Positions 42,235 to 51,735 of a DNA stretch of 64,000 nt are shown piece by piece. The DNA is from Variovorax boronicumulans (GTDB lineage Bacteria; Pseudomonadota; Gammaproteobacteria; Burkholderiales; Burkholderiaceae_C), in the NCBI RefSeq assembly GCF_029892485.1, contig NZ_JARXVG010000019.1, positions 1 through 64,000 on the forward strand. Reading direction: 5' to 3'. Both the position numbers and the translations under genes were made by a program. The notes under the pieces were generated by a model. The model saw only the letters and a list, made by a program, of their open reading frames with translations, did no database searches and was not told the origin of the DNA. Position 1 is the first letter of the stretch; each line of letters opens with the position of its first letter.

Positions 42235-42528
42235 ATGGATGAGGATCAGCCCGCAGCGGACAACGATCGTCCGTGGATCGTCCTGCACGACAAGACCGAC
42301 CACGGCGGCATCGTGATCACCGCGTCCGAGAACACGAGCATCGACGAGCGCCGCGTCGCCCGCATCGGCGATCTGGTCTCGTGCCCGCGGCCCGGCCACG
42401 GCATCAATCCGATCGTGACTGGCAGCCGCTATGTCACGCTCGACGGCCGGCGTGTCGCGCGGCATGGTGACAAGGCCCGCTGCGGCTGCACGTTGCTGTC
42501 GAGCCAGATCGCTTCCGCATCCGAATGA
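42235..42528 (+). CDS. PAAR-domain T6SS spike-tip protein
   Basis: A 97-residue protein, mostly PAAR fold. The ATG at 42235 is preceded by AGGGGAG. It has the conserved VARIGDLVSCPRPGHGINPI, GSRYVTLDGRRVARHGDKARC and a CGC pair that coordinate zinc at the tip in known PAAR proteins. It has no fused effector domain, so it is a bare sharpening tip. It sits between the M15 peptidase and the membrane-protein gene that leads into tssM. Confidence 0.9.
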   Translation: MDEDQPAADNDRPWIVLHDKTDHGGIVITASENTSIDERRVARIGDLVSCPRPGHGINPIVTGSRYVTLDGRRVARHGDKARCGCTLLSSQIASASE

Positions 42529-42609
42529 CAAAGGCCATTCCTTGGCTGCAGGCATGCGGCGTCCCGGCCGCGTGCGTCGTCGCGTGACAAAGGCATCTCT
42601 GAACTCCTG

Positions 42610-44082
42610 ATGCTGGCGCGACTGGTCAAGCCCACCCTCATGTTCTCGGCCGTGTTCATCACGGTGTGGGTGATCGTGGTCGTCTATTGGAACTACACGG
42701 CGCGCATGCCGAGCACGAGCGACATCGCGCTTTATCTTGTCGTGCTGCCGTTGGCGCTGGTGGTGTTCTATCTCTTGCTGCGGCGGATCTTCGCGATTGG
42801 GCCGCCCGCCGTCGCGTCGCCTGCGGCCTCTGTCACAGCTGCCGCCACGTCGACCGGGGCAGCGGCCGACGCGACGCAGGAGCGCCTGCAGATGGCGGTG
42901 CTCGCGTTGAGTCTTCACACGCCGCGCGGCAACGACGCCGACGCGGTGGCCACCGCCGTCGTCCAGGCGCGGGCGCCCGAGTTGGTGCCCGAACTTCGTG
43001 ACGGCGAAGGCTTTCCAATGCTCGCGGGCTGTGTCGCCGGCATCGATCCGAACGAACTTCGCGAACACCTGCGCGAGTCGCTGCGTCCCGCGCCGGAGGC
43101 CTTCAATGCCGATGCGCTGACCGACGACAGGCTGCGCGCCATTCACCTGATGTCCGACGTGCTGCAGGAGCTGCTGGCTTCGGCGACCGACGCGCTGCTG
43201 AATGCCGGCGATGCGCTCTCGGTGCGCGCGCCCGGGCGTTTCGTGTCGAGCGGTGCGATCGTTCCCGGTTCCGCATCTGCGCCGCAGCTGTGCATCTCGC
43301 TGCTGTTGCCCGGGGCGTGGAGCGAGAGCGAGCGCGCGGTTGCCACGCAATGGGTGCAGCAACTGGCGCGCGAGGCCGACCCTTCGCAGCACTGGACGGT
43401 CGACTGCTTCAAGAGCGAGGCCGGCGTCTCCGCGATGGCGCTGCTCGACCGCATCAACCTTGCGCTCCATCGCGAGCAGCGGCCCGCGCTGTGGATGGCC
43501 GTGGCCGCCGATTCCGCGATCTCCAACGAGTGCATCGCCCGCTGGGAGGCCGAAGGCCTGCTTCATTCGGCTGCGCGCCGCAACGGGCATGTGCCCGGCG
43601 AAGCGGCCGCGGGATTGCTGCTGGCGCGCGCCGGCGATGCGCTGTTCGCGCAGCCGCACGCCGTTCTGCTCTCGCGCAGCGCGAGCGGCCAGCGCGATGA
43701 ATCCGCCGATACCGCGCGCATGCCCGATGCCGGCCTGCTCGACCTGTTCGCCCAGCGTCTGCTGGCTGCCTCTACGCTGCAACCCGACGCCGTCGACTGG
43801 GTCGTGAGCGATGCCGATCACCGCACGAGCCGGGTCACCGAGGTGGCCAAGCTTGTGCAGGAGCGGCTCCCCCATGTGCCGTTCGAAAACAACCTTTCCG
43901 TCTGCGCAAGCCTCGGCCATCTCGGGGCTGCGGCGGACATGACCGCCGTGGCACTCGCCTGTCACCTTGCCCTGCGAGATTCACGGTACGTGCTCGCGCT
44001 TTCCGTGCAGGACGCGCGCGCCCGGACCGCCATGCTGGCCGGGCCCGCGATCCCCCCGAGCCCTGTGCCACAAGCCACTTAA
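42610..44082 (+). CDS. T6SS-cluster membrane protein with thiolase-like C-terminal segment
   Basis: A 490-residue protein preceding tssM by 24 bases. Two transmembrane helices lie at about 10-30 and 40-60 and are followed by a long soluble part. Near residues 430-445, CASLGHLGAAADMTAVALAC resembles the C-terminal segment of the beta-ketoacyl-synthase/thiolase fold, but no catalytic cysteine or full domain was established. Many Burkholderiales T6SS loci have an unnamed gene in this place. It is probably an accessory inner-membrane protein of the secretion complex. Function unknown. Confidence 0.75.
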   Translation: MLARLVKPTLMFSAVFITVWVIVVVYWNYTARMPSTSDIALYLVVLPLALVVFYLLLRRIFAIGPPAVASPAASVTAAATSTGAAADATQERLQMAVLALSLHTPRGNDADAVATAVVQARAPELVPELRDGEGFPMLAGCVAGIDPNELREHLRESLRPAPEAFNADALTDDRLRAIHLMSDVLQELLASATDALLNAGDALSVRAPGRFVSSGAIVPGSASAPQLCISLLLPGAWSESERAVATQWVQQLAREADPSQHWTVDCFKSEAGVSAMALLDRINLALHREQRPALWMAVAADSAISNECIARWEAEGLLHSAARRNGHVPGEAAAGLLLARAGDALFAQPHAVLLSRSASGQRDESADTARMPDAGLLDLFAQRLLAASTLQPDAVDWVVSDADHRTSRVTEVAKLVQERLPHVPFENNLSVCASLGHLGAAADMTAVALACHLALRDSRYVLALSVQDARARTAMLAGPAIPPSPVPQAT

Positions 44083-44106
44083 ACCGGACCGACTCCAGAA
44101 ACATCT

Positions 44107-47100
44107 ATGCGGCGATTCTTCAGTTTCCTGGCCGATCCGCGCACCCTCTCGGTGATCGGCGCCATCGCGCTCGGCGCGTTCCTACTGATCGGTGCGCAGA
44201 CGCTCGAGATCGGCGCGATCTGGGCGGTCGGCATCTTCGTCGTGCTGCTGCTGCTGTGGCTGCTCGTGTGGTTCGTGCGGCGCATGCGCACCCGCTCGGC
44301 CAACCGCAAGCTTGGTGACATGCTCGAGGACCAGGCCGATGCCGCCGTGCGCGACAGCGACCCCGAGCGCAAGGCAGAGATCGACGAGCTGCGCGGGCGC
44401 ATGGTCGAGGCGGTCAAGACGATCAAGAACTCCAAGATCGGGCAGATGTCGGGCAGCGAGGCGCTGTACGAGCTGCCCTGGTACATGGTCATCGGCAATC
44501 CGGCGGCGGGCAAGAGCAGCGCCATCCTGAATTCGGGCCTGCAGTTCCCGTTCGCCGACAAGGGCAACGCGGTGATCCAGGGCATCGGCGGCACGCGCAA
44601 CTGCGACTGGTTCTTCACCACCGAAGGCATCGTGCTCGACACCGCAGGCCGCTATTCCATTCACCAGGAAGACCGCAAGGAGTGGTTCGGCTTTCTGGAC
44701 CTGCTCAAGAAGTACCGCCCGAAGGCGCCGATCAACGGGATCATCATCACGGCGAGCATTCCCGAGCTGATCGGCAGCCGGCCCGACTTCGCCATTCAAC
44801 TCGCCAAGAACCTGCGCCAGCGCATGCAGGAGTTGACCGAGCGGCTCGAGGTGTTCGCGCCGGTCTACGTGATGTTCACCAAGGCCGACCTGATCACCGG
44901 CTTTGCGGAGTTCTTCGGCGACAGCGACAAGATGGAGCGCGACCGCGTATGGGGCGCATCGCTGCCCTACGACGGGGACGAGAAGCAGGACGCCGTGGCC
45001 CTGTTCGACAAGCGCTTCGACGAGCTCTACATGGGCCTGAAGGAAATCAGCGTCTCGCATTTCGCGAGCCACCGCAGCAGCGATCCGTCGCCCGAGCTCC
45101 TGATCTTTCCGCTCGAGTTCGCGGCCATCAAGCCTGCGCTGCGCGCTTTCCTGGCCACGCTGTTCGAGAGCAATCCGTTCCAGCACAAGCCGGTGTTCCG
45201 CGGCTTCTACTTCACCAGTGCGCTGCAAGAGGGCACGATGCGCAGCCTCTCGACCGAGCGCATCGCCAAGCGCTTCGGGCTCACGCTGAACAACGCGGCC
45301 ACCAAGTCCAAGGAAATCTATTCGCAGAATGGGTTCTTCCTGCGCGACCTGTTCTCCAAGGTGATCTTTGCCGACAAGAAGACGGTGCGGCAGTTCTCGA
45401 GCCCCGTGAAAGCGCGGGTGCGCTACGTGAGCTTCTTCGCTTTCGTCGCGGTGCTGGGGCTTTTGCTCGGCGGGTGGACCTGGTCGTACCTGGGCAACCG
45501 CCAGTTGGTGGAAAACGTGCAGGCCGACCTCGACAAGGTGGTCAAGCTGCAGGCCAGCGACGCCGGGCTTCGCACGCGCTTCGAGGCGTTGGGCATCCTG
45601 CAGGACCGCATCGAGCAGCTCGAGAAATTCCGCAACGACCGGCCGCTCTCGCTCTCGCTGGGTCTCTACCAGGGCAACCAGCTCGAAGACAAGCTCGTGG
45701 CCGAGTACTACGGCGGCGTCAAGCAGCTGATGCTGGCGCCGGTGTCCGACAACCTGCAGGCGTTCCTGCGCGAGGTCAATGCGCATCCGGAGCGTTTGAA
45801 GCGTGCCGATGCGGCAGGCAATCCGGCCGCGCCGGTCGCGGTCTCGGCCGCCACGCCGGCAACGCCTCCAGCGGCGGAGAGCGGCGGCCTGTATGCGGGC
45901 TCCTCGCCGGCCGATGTGCAGGACGCCTACAACGCGCTCAAGACCTATCTGATGCTGTCCGACAAGCGCCAGGTGGAGACCGCGCACCTCACGGACCAGA
46001 TCTCGCGCTTCTGGCGCGGCTGGCTCGAGAGCAACCGCGGTGACATGCCGCGCGCCGCGGTCATCCGCGATGCCGAGCGGATGATCACCTTCTACCTGCG
46101 CCGCGTGGGCGACGACAACTGGCCGGCGCTCGCCGACACCAACCTCGCACTGGTCGAGCAGACGCGCGACAACCTGCGCCGCGTGGTGCGCGGCATGCCG
46201 GCGCGGGAGCGGGTCTACGCCGAGATAAAGGCGCGCGCCTCCACGCGTTTCGCGCCGATGACGGTGGCGCGCATCCTGGGCGCCACGGCCGGCGCCGAGA
46301 GCGAAGGCACCATCGCCGGCAGCGTCGCCATCTCGGGCGCCTTCACGCGCGAGGCCTGGCAGCAGTACGTGGACGACGCGATCCGCGATGCCGCCAACAA
46401 GGAAACATCGAGCAAGGACTGGGTGCTCAACGTCGCGGGCAACGACGACCTCACGCTCGAAGGCAGCCCGGAGCAGATCCGCAAGACGCTGGCCACCATG
46501 TACAAGCTGGAGTACGCCAAGGAGTGGCAGCGCTTCCTGCAGGGCATCGCGGTCAAGGACATGGGCAGCTTCGAGCAGGCCGTGGTGGCGATGAACCTCT
46601 TGGGCGATCCGCAGAACTCGCCGATCCGCAAGGTCTTCGACACGGTCTACGACCAGACCTCGTGGGACAACCCCTCGCTGGTCAATGCCGGCCTGCAGCA
46701 GGCGCGCACCGGAGCGCTCAACTGGTTCAAGAACCTCTTCAGCCGCGCCACGCCGTCGCAGGTCAACGTGAACATCGACGCAAGCGGCAACCGCACCGAG
46801 ATTCCGATGGGCCCGATCGGCCGCGAGTTCGCGGGCGTCGCGCGCCTGGTGGTCGAGCGCGACAACACCTCGCTGCTGCGCGGCTACCTTGGCACGCTCT
46901 CCAAGCTGCGCGGCCGCTTCAACCAGATCAAGAACCAGGGCGACCCCGGACCGGGCGCGCGCCAGCTCATGCAGCAGACGCTGGAGGGCAATGGCTCCGA
47001 GCTGGCCGATGCGCTCAAGTACGTCGACGAGCAGATGCTCACGGGCATGGACGCCTCGCAGCGCCAGGCCTTGAGGCCGCTGCTCGTGCGGCCACTGCTG

Positions 47101-47931
47101 CAGGCCTACGCGGTGACGATCCAGCCGACGGCGGTGGAGGTCAACAAGATCTGGAGCGCGCAGGTGCACCAGCCGTTCCAGCAGTCGCTCGCGACCAAGT
47201 ACCCCTTCGCCGCGGGCGCGAAGATCGAAGCCTCGCCGGCGGAGATCGCGCAGTTCTTCGGACCTGAAGGCGCCATCGGCAAGTTCGTGACGACGACCCT
47301 GGGTTCACTTGTCATCCGCCGCGGCGACCTGCTCTCGCCGCGCGCCTGGGGCGACCAGGGCCTCACGCTGAGTCCCGATTTCGTGAACGGCTTCTCGCAA
47401 TGGGTGGCGCCGCTCTCGGGTGCCGCGGCCAGCGGAGGCGGCGGCGCCGCGCAGCCGCAGACGCTGTTCCAGATCCTGCCGCAGCCGGTCTCGGGCCTGA
47501 CGGAATACATGGTGGAAATCGACGGCCAGCAGCTGCGCTACCGCAACACGCCGCCGCAGTGGTCCAACTTCGTCTGGCCCAACGCGCAGGGCACGCCGGG
47601 GGCACGGATCACGGCAGTGACCTTCGATGGACGCACGGTCGAGCTCATCAACGAGCCGGGCAACTTCGGGCTGGAGCGCCTGCTCAGCACGGCACAGCGC
47701 ACGCGGCTGCCCGATGGCAGCTTCGAGCTCACCTGGGCGCGCGACAACGCGAGCGTGACGGTCAAGCTGCGCGTGATCCAGAACACGCAGTCGGCCGGCT
47801 CGGGCGATTCACCGCAGGGCAAGGGCTTGCGCGGTACCGTGCTGCCGTCGTCGGTCGCGGAGATCGGCGTTCCCGCGCAAGCGCGGGCAGCAGTACCGGC
47901 ATCGGCTGCGGCACTGGGAGTCGGCAAATGA
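44107..47931 (+). CDS. tssM: T6SS membrane-complex protein TssM (IcmF)
   Basis: The large inner-membrane protein of the TssJLM complex, 1274 residues. Transmembrane segments lie at about 14-33 and 38-58 and again near 437-456 (FFAFVAVLGLLLGGWTWSYL). The cytoplasmic NTPase domain has Walker A GNPAAGKS at 130-137 and GTRNCDWFFTTEGIVLDTAG further on. The IcmF-related periplasmic region and C-terminal beta domain (contacting TssJ) follow. Full length. Its TGA overlaps the tagF ATG. Confidence 0.97.
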   Translation: MRRFFSFLADPRTLSVIGAIALGAFLLIGAQTLEIGAIWAVGIFVVLLLLWLLVWFVRRMRTRSANRKLGDMLEDQADAAVRDSDPERKAEIDELRGRMVEAVKTIKNSKIGQMSGSEALYELPWYMVIGNPAAGKSSAILNSGLQFPFADKGNAVIQGIGGTRNCDWFFTTEGIVLDTAGRYSIHQEDRKEWFGFLDLLKKYRPKAPINGIIITASIPELIGSRPDFAIQLAKNLRQRMQELTERLEVFAPVYVMFTKADLITGFAEFFGDSDKMERDRVWGASLPYDGDEKQDAVALFDKRFDELYMGLKEISVSHFASHRSSDPSPELLIFPLEFAAIKPALRAFLATLFESNPFQHKPVFRGFYFTSALQEGTMRSLSTERIAKRFGLTLNNAATKSKEIYSQNGFFLRDLFSKVIFADKKTVRQFSSPVKARVRYVSFFAFVAVLGLLLGGWTWSYLGNRQLVENVQADLDKVVKLQASDAGLRTRFEALGILQDRIEQLEKFRNDRPLSLSLGLYQGNQLEDKLVAEYYGGVKQLMLAPVSDNLQAFLREVNAHPERLKRADAAGNPAAPVAVSAATPATPPAAESGGLYAGSSPADVQDAYNALKTYLMLSDKRQVETAHLTDQISRFWRGWLESNRGDMPRAAVIRDAERMITFYLRRVGDDNWPALADTNLALVEQTRDNLRRVVRGMPARERVYAEIKARASTRFAPMTVARILGATAGAESEGTIAGSVAISGAFTREAWQQYVDDAIRDAANKETSSKDWVLNVAGNDDLTLEGSPEQIRKTLATMYKLEYAKEWQRFLQGIAVKDMGSFEQAVVAMNLLGDPQNSPIRKVFDTVYDQTSWDNPSLVNAGLQQARTGALNWFKNLFSRATPSQVNVNIDASGNRTEIPMGPIGREFAGVARLVVERDNTSLLRGYLGTLSKLRGRFNQIKNQGDPGPGARQLMQQTLEGNGSELADALKYVDEQMLTGMDASQRQALRPLLVRPLLQAYAVTIQPTAVEVNKIWSAQVHQPFQQSLATKYPFAAGAKIEASPAEIAQFFGPEGAIGKFVTTTLGSLVIRRGDLLSPRAWGDQGLTLSPDFVNGFSQWVAPLSGAAASGGGGAAQPQTLFQILPQPVSGLTEYMVEIDGQQLRYRNTPPQWSNFVWPNAQGTPGARITAVTFDGRTVELINEPGNFGLERLLSTAQRTRLPDGSFELTWARDNASVTVKLRVIQNTQSAGSGDSPQGKGLRGTVLPSSVAEIGVPAQARAAVPASAAALGVGK

Positions 47932-48917
47932 GCGCTTTGCAGGCACAACAGCTGTGCTACTTCGGCAAGTTGCCCGGCCGCGGCGACTTCGTGAAGGGGC
48001 TCTACAACCCGCAGCTCATCAAGGTGTTTGACAACTGGCTGTCGCAGACCATGGAGATGCTGTCGGAAGATCCGCGCTGGAAGATCATCTACGACAACGC
48101 GGCGCCCATCCATTTCGTGTGCCTCGGTTCGCGCAGCCGCGTGGCCATCGCGGGGTACCTGAAGGCGAGCCGCGACGAATCGTCGCGCCGCTATCCGTTC
48201 CTCGCGGCCACCTCGGTGGAAGTCGACGAGGCGCTCGACTTCATGCGCGGCGCGCCGATGCTGATCGGCCCCTACTGGGACCGCATGGCGGTGCAGGTCA
48301 ACGCGCTGGCCGAGGGCACCGACCTCGACGGCGAGCTCAAGCGCTTCGAGGCGCTCGAGCCGGCCATCGAGACAGGCTTCAAGAAGTCCGCCTCGCGCGC
48401 CACCTATGCCGCCTTCACGCGCGACAACAGCCTCTTGCGCATCGAGCAGATGCTCAACTTCGACGGCCACAAGGTGTCGCTGCGTCGCGCCATCCTGGCG
48501 CTCGGCCTGCTGCTGCAGCCGGTGATGGCCAGTGCGGTGTCGCACCTGGAGAAGGGGCTCACGCTGCCCCTGCCGCGCGACCCGGTCGACCGCTCGCTGA
48601 TCGCCACCTTCTGGCTCGAGCTGGTGTCCCAGTTCCTCGCCAAGGCCGACTTCGAGCTGGTGCTGATGGCCACCGAGATCGACGGCCGCTCGCGGCTGGT
48701 GATCGGCTTCAACGGCCTGTCGCCGCGCAGCCTGCAGAGCGTGCTGCACCCGCAGGTCTATACCGAGCACAACATCGACATCGACAACCCGGAGTGGGTC
48801 GAGGACACCATCCACAGCAACTACGCGATGTTCAAGCTGGTGAGCTACCTCGACCAGCCGCAGCTGCCGCTGGACATCGTGCTCTCCGCGTTTCGCGAAG
48901 TCTTCATCGGGGAATGA
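47928..48917 (+). CDS. tagF: T6SS-associated protein TagF
   Basis: A 329-residue cytoplasmic protein beginning MSALQAQQLCYFGKLPGRGDF, the TagF signature. The core (about 10-220) includes PFLAATSVEVDEALDFMRG and LIGPYWDRMA. TagF represses T6SS assembly in Pseudomonas unless the PpkA/PppA threonine phosphorylation pathway is active. No kinase or phosphatase gene is seen here. The start overlaps the tssM stop (ATGA) and it is followed by an OmpA-family gene after seven bases. Confidence 0.92.
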   Translation: MSALQAQQLCYFGKLPGRGDFVKGLYNPQLIKVFDNWLSQTMEMLSEDPRWKIIYDNAAPIHFVCLGSRSRVAIAGYLKASRDESSRRYPFLAATSVEVDEALDFMRGAPMLIGPYWDRMAVQVNALAEGTDLDGELKRFEALEPAIETGFKKSASRATYAAFTRDNSLLRIEQMLNFDGHKVSLRRAILALGLLLQPVMASAVSHLEKGLTLPLPRDPVDRSLIATFWLELVSQFLAKADFELVLMATEIDGRSRLVIGFNGLSPRSLQSVLHPQVYTEHNIDIDNPEWVEDTIHSNYAMFKLVSYLDQPQLPLDIVLSAFREVFIGE

Positions 48918-48924
48918 CACGGTC

Positions 48925-49746
48925 ATGAAAAGTTCTTTGCGCGTTCTGTCGCTGGCCTTGGGCCTCGCATTCGTCGGCGCCGTGCACGCGCAGACGGCAG
49001 GCGCCCCCGGTGCCCTGGTCGAAACCACGCCTGCGGCCGGTGCCAAGGGCGAGCAGGTCGTGGCCGGCGGGCAGGTGCCCGACGAGGCCACGCGCGTCGC
49101 CGTCATCGAGGCGCTGCGCCGCATCTACGGCCCTGCCAGCGTCATCGACAAGATCGAGGTGGTGAACACCGTCAGCATGCCGGCCAACTGGGCTGCCAAC
49201 GTGCAGCGGCTGATCACGCCTTCGCTCAAGGACATCCATCGCGGCCAGTTCCAGATCGAAGGCACGCAGATGGCGCTGAGCGGCGAGGTCGGCAACGAGG
49301 CGATGCGCCAGAAGATCGTGAGCGACATGGCGAGCGCGCTCAACCCCACCTACACCATCAAGAACAGCCTGCGCGTGCCCGCGTCGGAGCAGATCACGGT
49401 CGATCAGGCGCTGGCCAACCGCACCATCGAATTCGAACTGGGCAGCGCCACGCTCACGCGCAAGGGCCGCGACATCCTCGACGAGATGGCGCCGATCCTG
49501 CAGAAGCTCACGAACAAGTCGGTGGCGGTGGTCGGCCACACCGACAACGCGGGCAGCCGCGCGTCGAACCTGGCGCTGAGCCAGTCGCGCGCCGAGGCGG
49601 TGAAGGGCTACCTCGTGGGCAAGGGGATCGATCCGATGAACCTCACGACTTCGGGCGTGGGTCCGGACCAGCCGATCGCGAGCAACGCGACCGACGAAGG
49701 GCGCTCGCGCAACCGTCGCATCGAGTTCCGGGTCGGACGGACCTGA
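48925..49746 (+). CDS. OmpA-family peptidoglycan-binding protein of the T6SS
   Basis: A 273-residue exported protein. The signal peptide ends VHA-QT. A BON-like middle region (about 50-140) precedes the OmpA C-terminal domain with VVGHTDNAGSRASNLALSQS near residues 200-222 and DEGRSRNRRIEF, the peptidoglycan-binding residues. In T6SS clusters such proteins (TagL, or the OmpA domain fused to TssL) anchor the complex to the cell wall. The TssL here has no OmpA domain, so this may supply that function. It converges with tssA. Confidence 0.9.
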   Translation: MKSSLRVLSLALGLAFVGAVHAQTAGAPGALVETTPAAGAKGEQVVAGGQVPDEATRVAVIEALRRIYGPASVIDKIEVVNTVSMPANWAANVQRLITPSLKDIHRGQFQIEGTQMALSGEVGNEAMRQKIVSDMASALNPTYTIKNSLRVPASEQITVDQALANRTIEFELGSATLTRKGRDILDEMAPILQKLTNKSVAVVGHTDNAGSRASNLALSQSRAEAVKGYLVGKGIDPMNLTTSGVGPDQPIASNATDEGRSRNRRIEFRVGRT

Positions 49747-49764
49747 AGCGTTTGAACAGCGACG

Positions 49765-49784
49765 CGGCCTGCCTGCGCAGGCCG
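49765..49784. other. Stable hairpin between convergent OmpA-family and tssA genes
   Basis: CGGCCTGC and GCAGGCCG pair around a four-base loop between the two converging genes. It has no T run, so it is a weak candidate for termination or 3' protection. Confidence 0.45.
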
Positions 49785-49791
49785 TTGCGCA

Positions 49792-50928
49792 TCAGCGCGA
49801 CTCGTCGTCGTTCTTGGGCAGGTCGAGCAGGTCCACCAGCTGGGCCAGTTCCTGCTCGTTCTTGATCACGTTGCGCAGCCACGCATGCAGCGGCATGTCG
49901 GCCCAGCGCGCGGCCTTGTTCGCCATGTAGGCGGCGGGGCTCGAGGGCTCGGTCTTCTCGAAATACGCCGCCACTTCCTTGAGTTGGGCGATGGCCTGCG
50001 CGCGGCTGTGGATGCCGGGCGGCAACGCGGCGGGCGCCGTCGAAGGGGCGTGGTGTGGATGTGGCATCACGGCGTCGAAAACTGGCTCGATGCGGGAGGG
50101 CGCGGGCGCGCCTGCTTCGGCCGGAGCGGCCGTGGGGGCGGGCGGTGCGCCGTTGTCCATCGGCACGCCGGCCTCGCGCGCAAAGCGCTCGACCGTCTGG
50201 CGGATGGCCGCGGCCGCATCCTTCGCGGCGCGAAAGCTGGGACCGTTCGATGCGGTGCGCTCGTCGAACACAGCTTCGAACTCGGCCAGCGCCTGTTCGC
50301 AGGCCTGCACGTCGCGGTGCGTCTTCTGGAAGAACTTCGCCGGCGTGGCGCGGCGGATGCGGTCGAACTGCTCGACCGTCACCTTGTTGCGTTGCAGCTC
50401 GTCGGCCTGCGCGGGCGTGCGGCGGATGCTCTGGTCGAGTGCGAGCGCGGTCTCCCAGACCAGCGCGCTGTAGCCGGTGTTGGCATCGCTCACGATCGAC
50501 GCGCGCTGCAGCAGCTCGACCGAACGCCCGATCAGCCATGTGACGTTGCCCACGCGCATCTCGATGTCGCCGCCCTCGGGCAGTGGATGCAGTTGGTCCC
50601 AGTACTGCTGGCACAGGCCGGTGAGCAGACGGTAGCCGTCGGCCAGGCCCTCGAAGCCGCGCTGGCTGGCCAGCGCATCGGTGAGCCACACGGCCAGCCG
50701 CAGGTCCTTGGTGGATTCGCGCAGCAGCTTCTCGCACTCGGAAATCACGAAGGGCCAGTTGGCTTCCTTCAACTCGATGACCCACTCGCCCTGTTCGAGC
50801 GACGGGTCGTCGTGCTTGCGCGCTTCCTGAATGGCGTCGAACTGGCGCGAGAACAGCATGTCCTCGCCGCATGGCGAGGCCTCCGAGATCGGGGCCAGCA
50901 GGGCCGGCAGGTCGAGCCGCGTCGTCAT
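49792..50928 (-). CDS. tssA: T6SS baseplate/sheath-cap protein TssA
   Basis: A 378-residue protein. The start at 50928 gives MTTRLDLPALLAPISEASP and overlaps the end of tssL (ATGA). The ImpA N-terminal domain is at about 10-130 (CGEDMLFSRQFDAIQEARKHDD, WPFVISECEKLL). A Pro/Ala-rich linker near 270-300 leads to a C-terminal helical domain. TssA proteins act in baseplate assembly and sheath priming. It is the last gene of tssJ-tssK-tssL-tssA. Confidence 0.94.
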   Translation of the reverse strand: MTTRLDLPALLAPISEASPCGEDMLFSRQFDAIQEARKHDDPSLEQGEWVIELKEANWPFVISECEKLLRESTKDLRLAVWLTDALASQRGFEGLADGYRLLTGLCQQYWDQLHPLPEGGDIEMRVGNVTWLIGRSVELLQRASIVSDANTGYSALVWETALALDQSIRRTPAQADELQRNKVTVEQFDRIRRATPAKFFQKTHRDVQACEQALAEFEAVFDERTASNGPSFRAAKDAAAAIRQTVERFAREAGVPMDNGAPPAPTAAPAEAGAPAPSRIEPVFDAVMPHPHHAPSTAPAALPPGIHSRAQAIAQLKEVAAYFEKTEPSSPAAYMANKAARWADMPLHAWLRNVIKNEQELAQLVDLLDLPKNDDESR

Positions 50929-51722
50929 GGCAGCGAGATGGTCAGGTTGGCCTGGCGCGGGCCGAGCTTCACAATGTCCTGGTAGCTCGCGAGCGTGCCC
51001 TGCGTGGTGCTGCCCAGGTGCGCCGACAGGCCGATGAAGCCCAGCAAACCGATCAGCGCGAACAGCGCGGCCACCACCCACTGCGGCGCCTCGCGCTTGA
51101 GCGAATGCGAGATCAGGTCGGGCAGTGGCCAGTGCGGCGCGAACGGCGTGCGCTTGCCACGGGCGTTGGCGATCTCGTCGCCCACGCGCGCGGTGAGGTA
51201 GGCCAGCTTCTCGGTGCCGTCGATGGCGTACTTGCCCTGGAAACCCAGCAGCAGGCACATGTAGAACACCTCCAGCGTCTGGATGCGCGCGGCGCCGTGG
51301 GCCCGCTCGACCTCCAGCATGTTGAAGAAGTTCTCCCCGGCCAGCTGATCGCCGAACATCGTGAGCTGCAGCGGGCGGCGCTCCCACTCGGAGCGAATGG
51401 CGAACTCCGGCGCCGAGAGCACGAACTCGTCGATGGTCGCGCAGAACGCGTACTTGGCCGCGTGGATCTGCTCGGCCGTTGCATCGAGCTTGCGCGCGTT
51501 GCGCTCGAACTCGGCCATGTAGTTGCGGATGCCGGCCAGGAACTGCTCGGTGGTGGCGGGCTGCTGCTTCTTCTTCAACAGGAACAGCATCACGAAGCCG
51601 TCGTACAGCAGGTCGAGCAGGCTCGAGTCGGCATCGGGGGCGGCGCCTGCGGGCGTGAACGACGCGGCGGGCCCGTCGGCGCCCAGCAGGGAAGGGGCCT
51701 TGTTGATGGTGGTGGTGTTCAT
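50925..51722 (-). CDS. tssL: T6SS membrane protein TssL (DotU/IcmH)
   Basis: A 265-residue inner-membrane component of the TssJLM complex. The cytoplasmic DotU domain (about 30-200) has AAKYAFCATIDEFVL and LTMFGDQLAGENFFNMLE. A single C-terminal membrane helix (WVVAALFALIGLLGFIGLSA) and a short periplasmic tail follow. It lacks the peptidoglycan-binding extension of some TssL proteins. The start is 13 bases after tssK and its stop overlaps tssA. Confidence 0.95.
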   Translation of the reverse strand: MNTTTINKAPSLLGADGPAASFTPAGAAPDADSSLLDLLYDGFVMLFLLKKKQQPATTEQFLAGIRNYMAEFERNARKLDATAEQIHAAKYAFCATIDEFVLSAPEFAIRSEWERRPLQLTMFGDQLAGENFFNMLEVERAHGAARIQTLEVFYMCLLLGFQGKYAIDGTEKLAYLTARVGDEIANARGKRTPFAPHWPLPDLISHSLKREAPQWVVAALFALIGLLGFIGLSAHLGSTTQGTLASYQDIVKLGPRQANLTISLP

Positions 51723-51735
51723 TTCGATCGGGCGA

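Noticed and set aside
44182..47169. A minus-strand open frame of about 995 codons opposite tssM
   Set aside because: It is an antisense shadow produced by high-GC codon use of tssM, with no ribosome-binding site and no recognisable domain.
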